A stretch of DNA of 36,227 nt. Origin: Burkholderiales bacterium. GTDB lineage: Bacteria; Pseudomonadota; Gammaproteobacteria; Burkholderiales; Burkholderiaceae_C. The stretch's first letter is position 1. Every line of letters starts with the position of its first letter. The translations under genes and the position numbers were made by a program. Below the pieces are notes generated by a model. It was not told the DNA's origin. It did not search any database and saw only the letters and a program-made list of their open reading frames with translations. This document shows, in pieces, positions 16,850 to 26,781 of this stretch. Location of the stretch: positions 1 through 36,227 of the forward strand of contig JAGWTS010000009.1 of the NCBI GenBank assembly GCA_028868875.1, in the 5' to 3' direction.

Positions 16850-18562
16850 ATGGCAGAGAACGAAAGCTTCTTCCGCAAGGTAGTGCGCTTCGTCGCGAAC
16901 CCGGCCACCGACTGGACCGACCTGAGCGCGCGCCAGGAAGACAACCGCGACCTCGAGATCGAGAAATCCGAGCTCAAGGCGATGATCGAGCGCAAGCGCC
17001 GCAACGATTTCGTGCGCAAGCGCGAATTCGACATGCTGCGCAAGGTGCGGCGCGAAGGCCTTTCTCCCGAGCAGCTGGCCGCGCTCGGAGGCTTGTCGCG
17101 CCTGGACGATTCCGAAGCACGCCTCATCGATACCAACACCGCCCGGCCCGACGGCGTCAAGCAAAAGATCGACGAGATCGAACAGCAGATGGTGGGCGAC
17201 GGAATCGCCTCGGGGGTGCGGCGCCCGCCACCGCCGCCGCCGCGCAGCCGCCCGGGCTCGTTCAGCACCACGCCGATCAGCCCCTTGCCGCCGGCACAGC
17301 CGCTGCCTCCGCGCGAACTCGCCCCCCCTTCCCAGCCGGCGCCGATGCAGATGGCCGGCGGCTTGCCGCCGCTGGCGCCGCTGAACGAAGCGTCGATCGG
17401 CGAGCCGGCCAACCCCGGCGCGGCGGATTTCGGCCGGCCTTTCGCGGTCGAGGTGAGCGAAGTCCAGCACGACCCCGAGCTCGACGAACCCGTCATCGCC
17501 TTCGCCAACGCCGATTTCAGCCAATGCGAGCAGGCGCTGCGCCAGATGACCTCACCCGGCGGCAGCCGCTCGCAGCACGCCGAAACCTGGCTCGTGCTGT
17601 TCGACCTGTACCGCGCCACCGGCCAGCAGCCGAACTTCGAAAGCCTGGCGCTCGAATACGCGCACCAGTTCGGCTGGTCGGCACCGCAGTGGTATTCGCT
17701 GCCCAAGCTCGTCGCCGACGCCGTCGCCGAGGACGAACCCCGGATGGCGACTTCCTCCAGCGCTTCGCGCCTGATGGGCGAAGTCGGCTGGGTCTGCCCC
17801 GACATGCTCGACATCGACGCCGTCGGCCGCCTGCGCTCGCTGACGCTGCAGATGCCCCTGCCCTGGATCTTCGATTGGGGCGGCCTGCACAGCATCGACG
17901 CCGAGGCGGCGATGCAGCTCTCGATGCTGTTCCGGCTCTGGGCCGGACAGGCCCTGGAAATGCGATGGGTGGCGGGCGACCGGCTGTTCTCGGTCCTGAG
18001 CGAGGCGGCCCCCACCGGCGTGCGCGACGCCGATCCGGCCTTCTGGCTCACGCGCCTGGACGCCTTGCGCCTGGCCAACCGGGCCGACCAGTTCGACGAG
18101 GCCGCCATCGACTACTGCGTCACCTACGAGGTGTCGCCGCCCTCGTGGGAGCCCGCGCGCTGCAAGGTCCACGTCAGCGGCGCGTCGATGTCGACGCGCC
18201 AGCCCTCGATGTCGGTGATGAGCGGGGTGTCGACCTCGTTCCACGAATCGACGCTGCTCGACGAGCCCGGCGGCCAGATCGAGCAGGCCCATGTCGAGCT
18301 CTCGGGACAGCTCGTGGGCGACATCAGCGCGACGCTGGCTGCGCTCGATGGCCAGCTCGGCTCCTCGACGATCGTCGACGTGTCCTGCGCGCGCCTGATC
18401 CGGGTCGACTTCATCGCCGCCGGCGATCTGCTCAACTGGGTGCTGGCCAAGCGCAGCCAGAACCGCTCGGTGCAGTTCACCGACGCCCACCGCCTCGTCG
18501 CGCTGTTCTTCGGCGCGATGGGCATCAACGAGCACGCCAAAGTGCAGGTGCGCAAGGTATGA
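16850..18562 (+). CDS. STAS-domain protein with Pro-rich linker
   Basis: A 570-residue cytosolic protein without signal peptide or membrane segments. Regions: a charged helical N-terminus (1-115, rich in E/K/R), a proline-rich linker (124-165, PPPPPPRSRPG), a middle domain, and a C-terminal STAS domain (about 482-570; VELSGQLVGDIS, then IVDVSCARLIRVDFIAAGDL). The segment at about 335-390 (IFDWGGLHSIDAEAAMQLSM and GDRLFSVLSEAAP) follows the same strand-helix-strand-helix pattern and looks like a second, diverged STAS domain. Domains of this type act in anti-sigma antagonists and in MlaB-like lipid transport partners; no partner is evident here. Gene order dksA-STAS-hslVU is known to me from related Burkholderiales but the function is not established. 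Confidence 0.8.
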   Translation: MAENESFFRKVVRFVANPATDWTDLSARQEDNRDLEIEKSELKAMIERKRRNDFVRKREFDMLRKVRREGLSPEQLAALGGLSRLDDSEARLIDTNTARPDGVKQKIDEIEQQMVGDGIASGVRRPPPPPPRSRPGSFSTTPISPLPPAQPLPPRELAPPSQPAPMQMAGGLPPLAPLNEASIGEPANPGAADFGRPFAVEVSEVQHDPELDEPVIAFANADFSQCEQALRQMTSPGGSRSQHAETWLVLFDLYRATGQQPNFESLALEYAHQFGWSAPQWYSLPKLVADAVAEDEPRMATSSSASRLMGEVGWVCPDMLDIDAVGRLRSLTLQMPLPWIFDWGGLHSIDAEAAMQLSMLFRLWAGQALEMRWVAGDRLFSVLSEAAPTGVRDADPAFWLTRLDALRLANRADQFDEAAIDYCVTYEVSPPSWEPARCKVHVSGASMSTRQPSMSVMSGVSTSFHESTLLDEPGGQIEQAHVELSGQLVGDISATLAALDGQLGSSTIVDVSCARLIRVDFIAAGDLLNWVLAKRSQNRSVQFTDAHRLVALFFGAMGINEHAKVQVRKV

Positions 18563-18637
18563 AAGGGCCCCCCTCCCCCAAAGCGCCATCGGCGCTCCCC
18601 CCAGGGGCGGCGCGGGCCCCTTCGTGGCCCTGGGGGG
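18563..18637. repeat. GC-rich palindromic intergenic element
   Basis: Begins right at the stop codon of the STAS gene. It contains AGCGCC-ATC-GGCGCT (18582-18596), then a perfect 10-bp inverted repeat CCCCCCAGGG (18597-18606) and CCCTGGGGGG (18628-18637) enclosing a further GGGCC/GGCCC pairing. The layout resembles dispersed REP-like palindromes common in Burkholderiales intergenic regions. It may also act as a terminator before hslV. Only one copy is in the window. Confidence 0.55.
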
Positions 18638-18752
18638 CACCGCCAGCGGACCTGCAGAGCCGGATCCGCGGCGGTTGCTGGTTCGGCTGACCAGCCCGCC
18701 AAAGGGTACGCCAGCGCCGGACGTTCAGCCGGGCCATTGCCTGAACCAACCT

Positions 18753-18781
18753 CTTGCAACCGGGCTTGCAGGCCCCCAACT
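18753..18781 (+). promoter_or_regulatory. Heat-shock (sigma-32-like) promoter candidate for hslVU
   Basis: CTTGCA (18753-18758), 15 bp, then CCCCAACT (18774-18781), against the sigma-32 consensus CTTGAA and CCCCATnT. The expected transcription start would lie only a few bases before the hslV ATG at 18791, which would make the mRNA nearly leaderless; no Shine-Dalgarno sequence is visible, which is consistent. hslVU is a classical sigma-32 operon. Confidence 0.35.
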
Positions 18782-18790
18782 CCGAGCCTC

Positions 18791-19336
18791 ATGGAAAGTT
18801 ATCACGGCACGACCATTCTCAGCGTGCGTCGCGGGCCGGTGGTCGCCCTCGGCGGCGACGGCCAGGTGACGCTGGGCCAGATCGTCGTGAAGTCGAGCGC
18901 ACGCAAGGTGCGCAAGCTCTATCGCGACCAGGTGCTGGCAGGATTCGCCGGCGCCACTGCCGACGCCTTCACCTTGTTCGAACGCTTCGAGGCCAAGCTC
19001 GAGAAGCACCAGGGCCACCTCGCGCGCGCCGCGATCGAGCTCACCAAGGACTGGCGCACCGACCGCGTGCTGCGCCGGCTCGAGGCGATGCTGGCGGTGG
19101 CGGACAGGGAAACCTCGCTCATCATCACCGGCAACGGCGACGTGCTCGAGCCCGAGTTCGGCATCGTGGCCATCGGCTCGGGCGGGGCCTACGCCCAGGC
19201 CGCGGCGCGCGCCCTCGTCGAACACACCGAGATGACGCCGGCCCAGGTCGTCAAGCGCTCGCTCGAGATCGCCGGCGACATCTGCATCTACACCAACCAG
19301 CAGCACATCGTCGAGACGCTGGGCGAGCCCTCATGA
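18791..19336 (+). CDS. hslV: ATP-dependent protease subunit HslV
   Basis: Proteolytic threonine peptidase that forms a double hexamer and works with HslU to degrade misfolded proteins after heat shock. 181 residues. The N-terminus [14 protein letters not shown] shows a six-residue propeptide whose removal exposes the catalytic T7 (TTILSVRR, as in E. coli TTIVSVRR). Other family blocks: [36 protein letters not shown] and [19 protein letters not shown] at 18791 is chosen because it gives this propeptide; the frame is open 54 bp further upstream without similarity. Its stop codon overlaps the hslU start (ATGA). Confidence 0.96.
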   Translation: MESYHGTTILSVRRGPVVALGGDGQVTLGQIVVKSSARKVRKLYRDQVLAGFAGATADAFTLFERFEAKLEKHQGHLARAAIELTKDWRTDRVLRRLEAMLAVADRETSLIITGNGDVLEPEFGIVAIGSGGAYAQAAARALVEHTEMTPAQVVKRSLEIAGDICIYTNQQHIVETLGEPS

Positions 19337-20652
19337 CCCAATCGATGACCCCGCAGGAGATCGTCTCCGAACTCGACCGCTTCATCGTCGGCCAGCAAGG
19401 CGCCAAGCGCGCCGTCGCCATCGCCTTGCGCAACCGCTGGCGGCGCCAGCAGGTCGACGAGAAGTTGCGCGGCGAGATCACGCCCAAGAACATCCTGATG
19501 ATCGGCCCGACCGGGGTCGGCAAGACCGAGATCGCGCGCCGTCTCGCGCGCCTGGCCGACGCCCCCTTCGTCAAGGTCGAGGCGACCAAGTTCACCGAGG
19601 TGGGCTACGTCGGCAAGGACGTCGACACGATCGTGCGCGACCTGATGGAGGTGGCGGTCAAGCAGGAGCGCGAGCGCCAGATGCGCTTGCAGCGCGCCAA
19701 GGCCGAGGACGCGGCCGAGGAGCGCGTGCTCGACATCCTCGTGCCGCCGCCGCGCGGCGAAACTCCCGCGACCGAAAGCACGGCGCGCCAGGTCATGCGC
19801 AAGCGCCTGCGCGAGGGCGGCCTTGCCGACAAGGAGATCGACGTCGATGTCGCCGAGGCCAAGCCCTCGCTCGAAATCCTGGGCCCGCAAGGCATGGAGG
19901 AGATGGCCGAGCAGTTGAAGGGCCTGTTCTCCCAGATGGGCCAGACCCGGCACAAGCAGCGGCGCATGAAGGTCGGCGAGGCGCTCGAGCGGCTCACCGA
20001 GGAGGAAGCCGGCAAGCTCGTCAACGAGGACGAGATCCGCGCCGCCGCGCTCGCCAACGCCGAAGGCAACGGCATCGTCTTCATCGACGAGATCGACAAG
20101 GTGGCCTCGCGCAGCGAGCACGGCGGCGCCGACGTGAGCCGCCAGGGCGTGCAGCGCGACCTGCTGCCGCTGGTGGAAGGCACGGCCGTCACCACCAAGT
20201 ACGGCATCGTCAAGACCGACCACATCCTCTTCATCGCCAGCGGCGCCTTCCACCTCGCCAAGCCGAGCGACCTGATCCCCGAGCTGCAAGGGCGCTTCCC
20301 GATCCGGGTCGAACTCGGCTCGCTCAGCGTCGAGGATTTCGAGGCCATCCTCACCAGCACCCACGCCAGCCTCGTCAAGCAGTACCAGGCCTTGCTCGCG
20401 ACCGAAGGCGTCACCCTCGAGATCACCCCCGACGGCGTGCGCCGGCTCGCGCAGATCGCGTTCGAAGTCAACGAGCGCACCGAGAACATCGGCGCCCGGC
20501 GCCTGGCGACGGTGATGGAGCGGCTGCTCGACGAGGTCAGCTTCGACGCCCCGAACCTGGGCGGCAAGACCGTGTCGCTGGACGCCGCGGCGGTCGACGC
20601 CCGCCTGGGCGAGCTGGCGAAGAACGAGGATCTCTCGCGCTACATCCTCTGA
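19333..20652 (+). CDS. hslU: ATP-dependent protease ATPase subunit HslU
   Basis: AAA+ unfoldase that feeds substrates to HslV. 439 residues. N-terminal [20 protein letters not shown], Walker A GPTGVGKT (58-65), pore motif GYVG in [15 protein letters not shown], an inserted I-domain (about 105-225) rich in charged coils, Walker B VFIDEID (about 249-255), sensor block [20 protein letters not shown] and the C-terminal tail EDLSRYIL that docks into HslV. Translationally coupled to hslV by a 4-bp overlap. Confidence 0.97.
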   Translation: MTQSMTPQEIVSELDRFIVGQQGAKRAVAIALRNRWRRQQVDEKLRGEITPKNILMIGPTGVGKTEIARRLARLADAPFVKVEATKFTEVGYVGKDVDTIVRDLMEVAVKQERERQMRLQRAKAEDAAEERVLDILVPPPRGETPATESTARQVMRKRLREGGLADKEIDVDVAEAKPSLEILGPQGMEEMAEQLKGLFSQMGQTRHKQRRMKVGEALERLTEEEAGKLVNEDEIRAAALANAEGNGIVFIDEIDKVASRSEHGGADVSRQGVQRDLLPLVEGTAVTTKYGIVKTDHILFIASGAFHLAKPSDLIPELQGRFPIRVELGSLSVEDFEAILTSTHASLVKQYQALLATEGVTLEITPDGVRRLAQIAFEVNERTENIGARRLATVMERLLDEVSFDAPNLGGKTVSLDAAAVDARLGELAKNEDLSRYIL

Positions 20653-20730
20653 CCCCGGGCGCAGCGGCCTGCCTCGGGCCCGCTTGTCGCAGGTCAAGCG
20701 CCGCGCGCAGCACCCCGTTACGCTGTTGCG

Positions 20731-21561
20731 GTGAATCGAAGTGAAGTCTCCCGCGCCCCCGCTCCCTGGGGCCTGCGCCATGCGGCCGAGGCAGGCGCCG
20801 CGCGCGTCGAGCGCCTGTGGCGCGCACCGCTGCTGCTGGCGCTGCTGCTGACGATCCCGGCGTTCTATGTCGAGCTGATCGATGCCCGGCCGCCGCTGGC
20901 GGCGCCGCTGGCCTACGCGGTGGCAGCGCTGGCGGTGGCCGCGGCGCTCGGGCAGACGGCGCGGCGCTCGACGCGGCCGCTGCAGCATCTGCGCGGCAAC
21001 CCGATCGACGCGATGCTCTGCGTCGGCCTCCTGGCCGGAGCCCTGCTGCCGCCGAGCCAGGGCTCGCAAACGGCGCTCGGACTGCGCCTGGGGGTTTCGG
21101 CGCTGGTGCTGTTGCGCCTGGTCTGGACCACGCGCCACCTCGTCACGCGCGGCGGCGTGGCCTACCTGCTGCTGCTGGCGCTGGCGGTGCTTTTTCTCTG
21201 CGGCGCCGGCTTCTGGTGGCTCGAACCCAGCGTGCACAGCCTGGGCGACGGCGTCTGGCTCGCGTTCACGACCGCGGCCACCGTGGGCTATGGCGACGTC
21301 GTGCCGACCTCGACGGCGGCCAAGATCTTCGCCGTCTTCGTCGTCCTGCTCGGGCTGGGCGTGCTGACGACGGTGACGGCGGCGATCGCCGCCACCTGGG
21401 TCGAGACCGAGGAGCGGCGCGCCCAGCGCGAACTGCTGCGCCGGCTCAGCAACCAGCTCGATTCGGTGCGCGCCGAACTCGCCGCCTTGCGCGCCGAAAC
21501 CCGCTCGGCCGCCTTGCTCCAGGCCGAGAGGCGCGAAAAATCAAAGCGCCAGCCGATGTGA
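20731..21561 (+). CDS. Potassium channel protein (ion-channel pore domain)
   Basis: A 276-residue inner-membrane protein. Hydrophobic segments at about 32-52, 58-76, 93-107, 117-132 and 143-160, then the pore loop with a complete K+ selectivity filter TVGYGD (184-189) in [20 protein letters not shown], and the inner helix (about 198-224). The C-terminus (226-270) is a charged coiled coil, probably for oligomerisation. No S4-like row of regularly spaced arginines and no RCK/TrkA domain, so voltage or nucleotide gating is not evident. GTG at 20731 is the assumed start because no ATG is available in frame before the first helix. Its last 21 bases overlap the end of coaX on the opposite strand. 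Confidence 0.85.
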   Translation: MNRSEVSRAPAPWGLRHAAEAGAARVERLWRAPLLLALLLTIPAFYVELIDARPPLAAPLAYAVAALAVAAALGQTARRSTRPLQHLRGNPIDAMLCVGLLAGALLPPSQGSQTALGLRLGVSALVLLRLVWTTRHLVTRGGVAYLLLLALAVLFLCGAGFWWLEPSVHSLGDGVWLAFTTAATVGYGDVVPTSTAAKIFAVFVVLLGLGVLTTVTAAIAATWVETEERRAQRELLRRLSNQLDSVRAELAALRAETRSAALLQAERREKSKRQPM

Positions 21562-22308
21562 CTGCATCACCAGCAGGCCGTCGAAGATCAGGGTGTCGAC
21601 GGTTTCGAAGCGCAGGTCGGTGATCGGTGCGAGCTTGACCGCGGCGCCCCCGGTCATCAACAGCAGCGGCTCGACGCCGGTGCGCTGAATCAGCTTGCGA
21701 TGCTGGCGCTCGATCGCCCCGGCCAGGGCGTTGGCGCCGCCGCTCATCAAGGCGTCGCTGGTGTTGGTCGGGAAGTCGACCACTTCGCCGGTCGGCACCT
21801 TGAGGCCGGCCGTTCCCATCTCGAGGGCGCGCAGCATCAGGCCGAAACCCGGCAGGATGAGGCCGCCGAGGAAGCGCCCCTCGGTATCGATCGCGTCGAC
21901 CGTGACTGCGGTGCCGACCATGACGACGAGCGCCGGACGCGCCACGCCGCTGGCGCAGGCGCGGGCCCGGGCGCCGATCAGCGAGACCCAGCGGTCCGCG
22001 CCGAGCCGGCTCGGGTGCTCGTAGCCGTTGCTGACCCCGGCTTCGTGCAGCGAAGGGACGACCCAGCGCGGCTCGACGTCCCACTGCTCCATCTGTTCCT
22101 CGACCCGCCGGCGCACGACCTGGCCGGCGACGACGCTGCCGAGCATGCTGTGCGGTGGCGCCAGCGTCGCCCAGTCGGTCTCGGCGAGCGAGTCGATGGT
22201 CTCTAGAAAGACTGCACCTTGGGCCAGCAGCGCGGCGCCGGGCCGTGGCTGGGCGTACAGCGCCCATTTCAGGCGCGTGTTGCCGACGTCGATGGCGAGA
22301 AAGGACAT
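21541..22308 (-). CDS. coaX: Type III pantothenate kinase
   Basis: Phosphorylates pantothenate in the first step of coenzyme A synthesis; the type III enzyme is not inhibited by CoA. 255 residues with the ASKHA fold: phosphate-1 motif DVGNTRLKW (7-15), GADRW (103-107), [10 protein letters not shown] (132-141), then [18 protein letters not shown] at 22308 gives the canonical [11 protein letters not shown] start; an ATG at 22374 would add 22 unrelated residues. birA, its frequent partner, is not in the window. It is divergent from icmF across 112 bp and convergent with the channel gene. Confidence 0.93.
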   Translation of the reverse strand: MSFLAIDVGNTRLKWALYAQPRPGAALLAQGAVFLETIDSLAETDWATLAPPHSMLGSVVAGQVVRRRVEEQMEQWDVEPRWVVPSLHEAGVSNGYEHPSRLGADRWVSLIGARARACASGVARPALVVMVGTAVTVDAIDTEGRFLGGLILPGFGLMLRALEMGTAGLKVPTGEVVDFPTNTSDALMSGGANALAGAIERQHRKLIQRTGVEPLLLMTGGAAVKLAPITDLRFETVDTLIFDGLLVMQSHRLAL

Positions 22309-22380
22309 GCGATCCCCGGAGTCTGGGCCGCGATGGTAACCACGGTCGCGCCGGCCGGCCATCGGTGGCATCATCCACAG

Positions 22381-22402
22381 TTGACGTTTACGTCAACGTC
22401 AA
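22381..22402. promoter_or_regulatory. LiuR-type operator upstream of icmF
   Basis: TTGACGTTTACGTCAA (22381-22396) has perfect 7-bp arms TTGACGT/ACGTCAA around a TT centre, followed directly by a further half-site CGTCAA (22397-22402). It lies 24 bp before the icmF ATG. The reverse complement, TTGACGTAAACGTCAA, equals the liuR-MBL site at 4406-4421 except for one base. Control of icmF by LiuR is inferred from this match. Confidence 0.75.
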
Positions 22403-22420
22403 TTCAAACCGGATGCCGTC

Positions 22421-25400
22421 ATGACCGACCTCTCCGCCGAATTCAAAGCCCTGGCCGACTACCGCCCGAAGCACAAGGTGCGCTTCGTCACCGCCGCCAG
22501 CCTCTTCGACGGCCACGACGCCGCGATCAACATCATGCGGCGCATCCTGCAGAGCATGGGCTGCGAGGTGATCCACCTCGGCCACAACCGCTCGGTCGAC
22601 GAGGTGGTCACGGCGGCGCTGCAGGAAGATGCGCAGGGCATCGCGCTCAGCAGCTACCAGGGCGGCCACGTCGAGTACTTCAAGTACATGGTCGACCTGT
22701 TGCGCGAGCGCGGCGGCGAGAACATCCAGGTCTTCGGCGGCGGGGGCGGCGTCATCGTGCCGGCCGAGATCCGCGAGTTGCAGGGCTACGGCGTGGCCCG
22801 CATCTACAGCCCCGAAGACGGCCAGCGCATGGGGCTGGCCGGGATGATCGGCGAGATGGTGATGCGCTGCGACAAGGACTTCTCCGCCGCGGCGCCGAAA
22901 GACCCGAATACGCTCCTGGGACACGGCGACGCCGCCTGGCGCGCCCTGGCACAGGCGATCACGGCGCTGGAAAACGGCAGCGCCGACGCGGCATTCAGGG
23001 CGGCGCTGGCCGAGGCCGCGGCAAGGCGCCCCATCCCCGTGCTCGGCATCACCGGCACCGGCGGTGCGGGCAAGAGCAGCCTCACCGACGAGCTCATCCG
23101 GCGCCTGCGCCTGGACCAGGGCGACCAGTTGCACGTGGCCGTCATCAGCATCGACCCGAGCCGGCGCAAGAGTGGCGGCGCCCTGCTCGGCGACCGCATC
23201 CGCATGAACGCCATCGGCCCTTGGAGCGCCGGGCCGCGCGTGTTCATGCGCAGCCTGGCCACGCGCGACTTCGGCAGCGAGATCAGCCAGGCCCTGCCCG
23301 ACGTGCTGCTCGCCTGCAAGGCCGCTGGGTTCGACCTCGTCGTCGTCGAGACCTCGGGCATCGGCCAGGGCGACGCCGCGATCGTGCCGCTCGTCGATGT
23401 CCCGGTCTACGTGATGACGCCCGAGTTCGGCGCCGCGAGCCAGCTCGAGAAGATCGACATGCTCGACTTCGCCGAGTTCGTCGCCATCAACAAGTTCGAC
23501 CGCAAGGGCGCTGCCGACGCCTGGCGCGACGTGGCCAAGCAGGTCCAGCGCAACAAGGAAGCCTGGGGCAAGAAGCCGGAGGAGATGCCGGTCTTCGGCA
23601 CCATGGCGAGCCGCTTCAACGACGACGGCGTCACCGCGCTTTACCAGGCCTTGCTGCCGCGGCTCGCGGCGCTGGGCCTGGCGCTGGCGCCGGGCCGCCT
23701 GCCCGCGGTCGCGACCCGCCACAGCACGCACCAGGTGCCGATCGTGCCGCCGGCGCGCGTGCGCTACCTGGCCGAGATCGCCGAGGGCGTGCGCGCCTAC
23801 AAAAAGCGCGCGATCGAGCAGTCGCGCCTGGCGCGCCAAGTGCAGCAATTGCGCGCCAGCGCCGAGATGCTCGCCGGTTCGAAATGCGAGCCCGCCCCGG
23901 CGCTCGAAACCCTCGCCGCCGAGCGCGAATCGCGCCTGGACGCCGCCAGCCGCAAGCTGCTCGCGATGTGGCCCGAGATGCAGCGCGCCTACGCCGGCGA
24001 CGACTACGTCGTGAAGATCCGCGACAAGGAGATCCGCACCCGGCTCGTGCACACCACGCTCTCGGGCAGCAAGATCCGCAAGGTCGCCTTGCCTGCCTAC
24101 GAAGACCAGGGCGAGATCCTGAAGTGGCTGCTGCTCGAGAACGTGCCGGGCTCCTTTCCCTACGTTGCCGGCACCTTCGCCTTCAAGCGCGAAGGCGAGG
24201 ACCCGACGCGCATGTTCGCCGGCGAAGGCGACGCCTTCCGCACGAACCGCCGCTTCAAGATGGTGAGCGAAGGGATGGCGGCCAAGCGCCTGTCGACCGC
24301 CTTCGACTCCGTCACGCTCTACGGCAACGACCCCGATCCGCGCCCCGACATCTACGGCAAGGTGGGCAACTCGGGCGTCAGCATCGCGACCCTCGACGAT
24401 CTGAAGGTGCTGTATTCGGGGTTCGACCTCACGAACCCGGCGACCAGCGTCAGCATGACGATCAACGGCCCGGCGCCTTCGATCCTGGCGATGTTCATGA
24501 ACGCCGCGATCGACCAGAACCTCGAGAAGTTCAGCACCGACAACGGCCGCGAGCCGACCGACGACGAGGCGCAGAAGATCCGCGCCTGGACCCTGGCCAA
24601 CGTGCGCGGCACGGTGCAGGCCGACATCCTGAAGGAAGACCAGGGCCAGAACACCTGCATCTTCAGCACTGAGTTCAGCCTCAAAGTCATGGGCGACATC
24701 GCCGAGTACTTCGTCCACCATGACGTGCGCAACTTCTATTCGGTCAGCATCTCGGGCTACCACATCGCCGAGGCCGGGGCCAACCCCATCAGCCAGCTCG
24801 CGTTCACGCTCAGCAACGGCTTCACCTTCGTCGAAGCCTATCTGGCGCGCGGCATGCACATCGACGACTTCGCGCCCAACCTCAGCTTCTTCTTCAGCAA
24901 CGGCATGGACCCCGAGTACACCGTGCTCGGCCGCGTCGCGCGCCGCATCTGGGCGGTCGCGATGCGCGAGCGCTACGGCGCCAACGACCGCAGCCAGAAG
25001 CTCAAATACCACGTCCAGACCAGCGGCCGCAGCCTGCACGCGCAGGAGATCGCCTTCAACGACATCCGCACCACGCTGCAGGCGCTGATCGCGATCTACG
25101 ACAACTGCAACAGCCTGCACACCAACGCCTACGACGAGGCGATCACGACGCCGACCGAGGAAAGCGTGCGCCGGGCGATGGCGATCCAGCTCATCATCAA
25201 CCGCGAATGGGGGCTGGCGAAGAACGAGAACCCGAACCAGGGGGCCTTCGTGATCGACGAGCTGACCGAACTCGTCGAAGAAGCGGTGCTCGCCGAATTC
25301 GAACGAATTGCCGAACGTGGCGGCGTCCTCGGGGCGATGGAGACCGGCTACCAGCGCGGCAAGATCCAGGAAGAAAGCATGCATTACGAGATGCAGAAGC

Positions 25401-25705
25401 ACACCGGCGAGTACCCCATCGTCGGCGTCAACACCTTCCGCAACCCGCATGGCGACCCGGTTCCCGAAAGCATCGAGCTCGCGCGCTCGACCGACGAAGA
25501 AAAGCAGAGCCAGCTCGCCCGGCTGCGCGACTTCCACACCCGCCATGCGGGCGCAGCGCCGGCGATGCTGGCGCGGCTGCAGCAGGCGGTGATCGAGAAC
25601 CGCAACGTCTTCGAGGTGCTGATGGACGCCGTGCGCTGCTGCAGCCTGGGCCAGATCACGAACGCGCTGTTCGAGGTCGGCGGCCAGTACCGGCGCAGCA
25701 TGTGA
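22421..25705 (+). CDS. icmF: Fused isobutyryl-CoA mutase IcmF
   Basis: Adenosylcobalamin-dependent acyl-CoA mutase with its own G-protein chaperone in one chain; the family interconverts isobutyryl- and butyryl-CoA and more slowly isovaleryl- and pivalyl-CoA. 1094 residues, equal to known IcmFs. Order: B12-binding domain (about 18-150) with DGHD (30-33; H32 the cobalt ligand) and the GGGGG loop (106-110); MeaB-like GTPase (about 205-420) with Walker A GTGGAGKS (212-219) and NKFD (357-360); linker; substrate TIM barrel (about 530-1094) with [12 protein letters not shown] (579-590), where Phe replaces the Tyr typical of methylmalonyl-CoA mutase, and [13 protein letters not shown] (776-788). A LiuR-like operator precedes it. 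Confidence 0.96.
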   Translation: MTDLSAEFKALADYRPKHKVRFVTAASLFDGHDAAINIMRRILQSMGCEVIHLGHNRSVDEVVTAALQEDAQGIALSSYQGGHVEYFKYMVDLLRERGGENIQVFGGGGGVIVPAEIRELQGYGVARIYSPEDGQRMGLAGMIGEMVMRCDKDFSAAAPKDPNTLLGHGDAAWRALAQAITALENGSADAAFRAALAEAAARRPIPVLGITGTGGAGKSSLTDELIRRLRLDQGDQLHVAVISIDPSRRKSGGALLGDRIRMNAIGPWSAGPRVFMRSLATRDFGSEISQALPDVLLACKAAGFDLVVVETSGIGQGDAAIVPLVDVPVYVMTPEFGAASQLEKIDMLDFAEFVAINKFDRKGAADAWRDVAKQVQRNKEAWGKKPEEMPVFGTMASRFNDDGVTALYQALLPRLAALGLALAPGRLPAVATRHSTHQVPIVPPARVRYLAEIAEGVRAYKKRAIEQSRLARQVQQLRASAEMLAGSKCEPAPALETLAAERESRLDAASRKLLAMWPEMQRAYAGDDYVVKIRDKEIRTRLVHTTLSGSKIRKVALPAYEDQGEILKWLLLENVPGSFPYVAGTFAFKREGEDPTRMFAGEGDAFRTNRRFKMVSEGMAAKRLSTAFDSVTLYGNDPDPRPDIYGKVGNSGVSIATLDDLKVLYSGFDLTNPATSVSMTINGPAPSILAMFMNAAIDQNLEKFSTDNGREPTDDEAQKIRAWTLANVRGTVQADILKEDQGQNTCIFSTEFSLKVMGDIAEYFVHHDVRNFYSVSISGYHIAEAGANPISQLAFTLSNGFTFVEAYLARGMHIDDFAPNLSFFFSNGMDPEYTVLGRVARRIWAVAMRERYGANDRSQKLKYHVQTSGRSLHAQEIAFNDIRTTLQALIAIYDNCNSLHTNAYDEAITTPTEESVRRAMAIQLIINREWGLAKNENPNQGAFVIDELTELVEEAVLAEFERIAERGGVLGAMETGYQRGKIQEESMHYEMQKHTGEYPIVGVNTFRNPHGDPVPESIELARSTDEEKQSQLARLRDFHTRHAGAAPAMLARLQQAVIENRNVFEVLMDAVRCCSLGQITNALFEVGGQYRRSM

Positions 25706-25758
25706 GGCGGTGGCGCGCCTAAACTGGGCGTGCCACCCTCTTCACAGGAGTCTCTCCC

Positions 25759-26712
25759 ATGCAGTTGCGCCCCCTCGGTCGCTCGGGCCTGATGGCCGCC
25801 CCGCTCGCCTTCGGCGGAAACGTCTTCGGCTGGACCGCCGACGAGGCCACTTCGTTCTCGCTGCTCGACGCCTTCGTCGACGCCGGCTTCAACCTCGTCG
25901 ACACCGCCGACGTCTATTCGCGCTGGGCTCCCGGCCATGTCGGCGGCGAGTCCGAGGCCGTGATCGGCCGTTGGCTGGCGAAGAGCGGACGCCGCGACCA
26001 GGTCCTGATCGCGACCAAGGTCGGCAAGGACATGGGTGGCGACCAGGTCGGGCTCTCGCGGCGCTGGATCCGCCAAGGCGTCGAGGACTCGCTGCGCCGC
26101 CTCCAGACCGACCGCATCGACCTTTATCAGTCGCACGACGACGATGCGAAGACGCCGCTCGAAGAAACGCTCGCCGCCTATGCCGAGCTGATCAAAGAGG
26201 GCAAGGTGCGCGCGATCGGCGCGTCCAACTACAGCGCGCCGCGCCTGGCCGAAGCCCTGGCGACGAGCGCGCGCCTGGGCCTGCCGCGCTACGAGACCTT
26301 GCAGCCGCTCTTCAACCTCGCCGACCGCGCACCGTACGAAGCCGAGCTCGAGCCGCTGTGCCGGGCCGAAGGGCTGGGGGTGATCAACTTCTTCGCGCTG
26401 GCCAAAGGTTTCCTCACCGGCAAGTACCGAAGCGAAGCCGACCTGGGCCAAAGCCCGCGTGGGGCCGGCGTCAAGGAATACCTGAACCCGCGCGGGCTGA
26501 AGATCCTGGCAGCGCTCGACGAAGCGGCGCAGCGCCTCAACGCCACCCCGGCCCAGGTCGCGCTGGCCTGGCAGATGGCGCGCCCGGGGATCACCGCGCC
26601 GATCGCGAGCGCGACCTCGACCGCGCAGTTCGCCGAGATCGCTGCCGCCGCGCGCCTCGGGCTGGACACGGCGACGATCGCGGCACTCGACCGCGCCAGC
26701 GCCTGGTCCTGA
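25759..26712 (+). CDS. Aldo/keto reductase
   Basis: A 317-residue NAD(P)H-dependent reductase with the AKR (beta/alpha)8 barrel. The catalytic tetrad is D48 and Y53 (NLVDTADVYSRW), K87 (IATKVGKD) and H126 (DLYQSHDDD). A C-terminal cofactor block PIASATSTAQFAEI fits the family. AGGAG lies 10 bp before the ATG. It resembles the YajO/Tas-like subgroup that reduces small aldehydes and ketones; the substrate is unknown. It starts 53 bp after icmF and may be cotranscribed with it. Confidence 0.9.
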   Translation: MQLRPLGRSGLMAAPLAFGGNVFGWTADEATSFSLLDAFVDAGFNLVDTADVYSRWAPGHVGGESEAVIGRWLAKSGRRDQVLIATKVGKDMGGDQVGLSRRWIRQGVEDSLRRLQTDRIDLYQSHDDDAKTPLEETLAAYAELIKEGKVRAIGASNYSAPRLAEALATSARLGLPRYETLQPLFNLADRAPYEAELEPLCRAEGLGVINFFALAKGFLTGKYRSEADLGQSPRGAGVKEYLNPRGLKILAALDEAAQRLNATPAQVALAWQMARPGITAPIASATSTAQFAEIAAAARLGLDTATIAALDRASAWS

Positions 26713-26781
26713 AGCGGCGGCCGGCGGCGTCATGGCGGCGCGTCACAATGCCCTGCAAGTTCAGCGAGTCCGCAGTCGACC

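Noticed and set aside
22309-22420. Cobalamin riboswitch before the B12-dependent mutase gene
   Set aside because: The 112-bp gap is too short for the element and has no B12-box-like sequence.
22388-25546. 1052-codon open frame antisense to icmF
   Set aside because: Low-complexity Ala/Arg/Val/Asp/His-rich translation with no family motif; it mirrors the wobble pattern of the icmF frame, as happens in GC-rich DNA.
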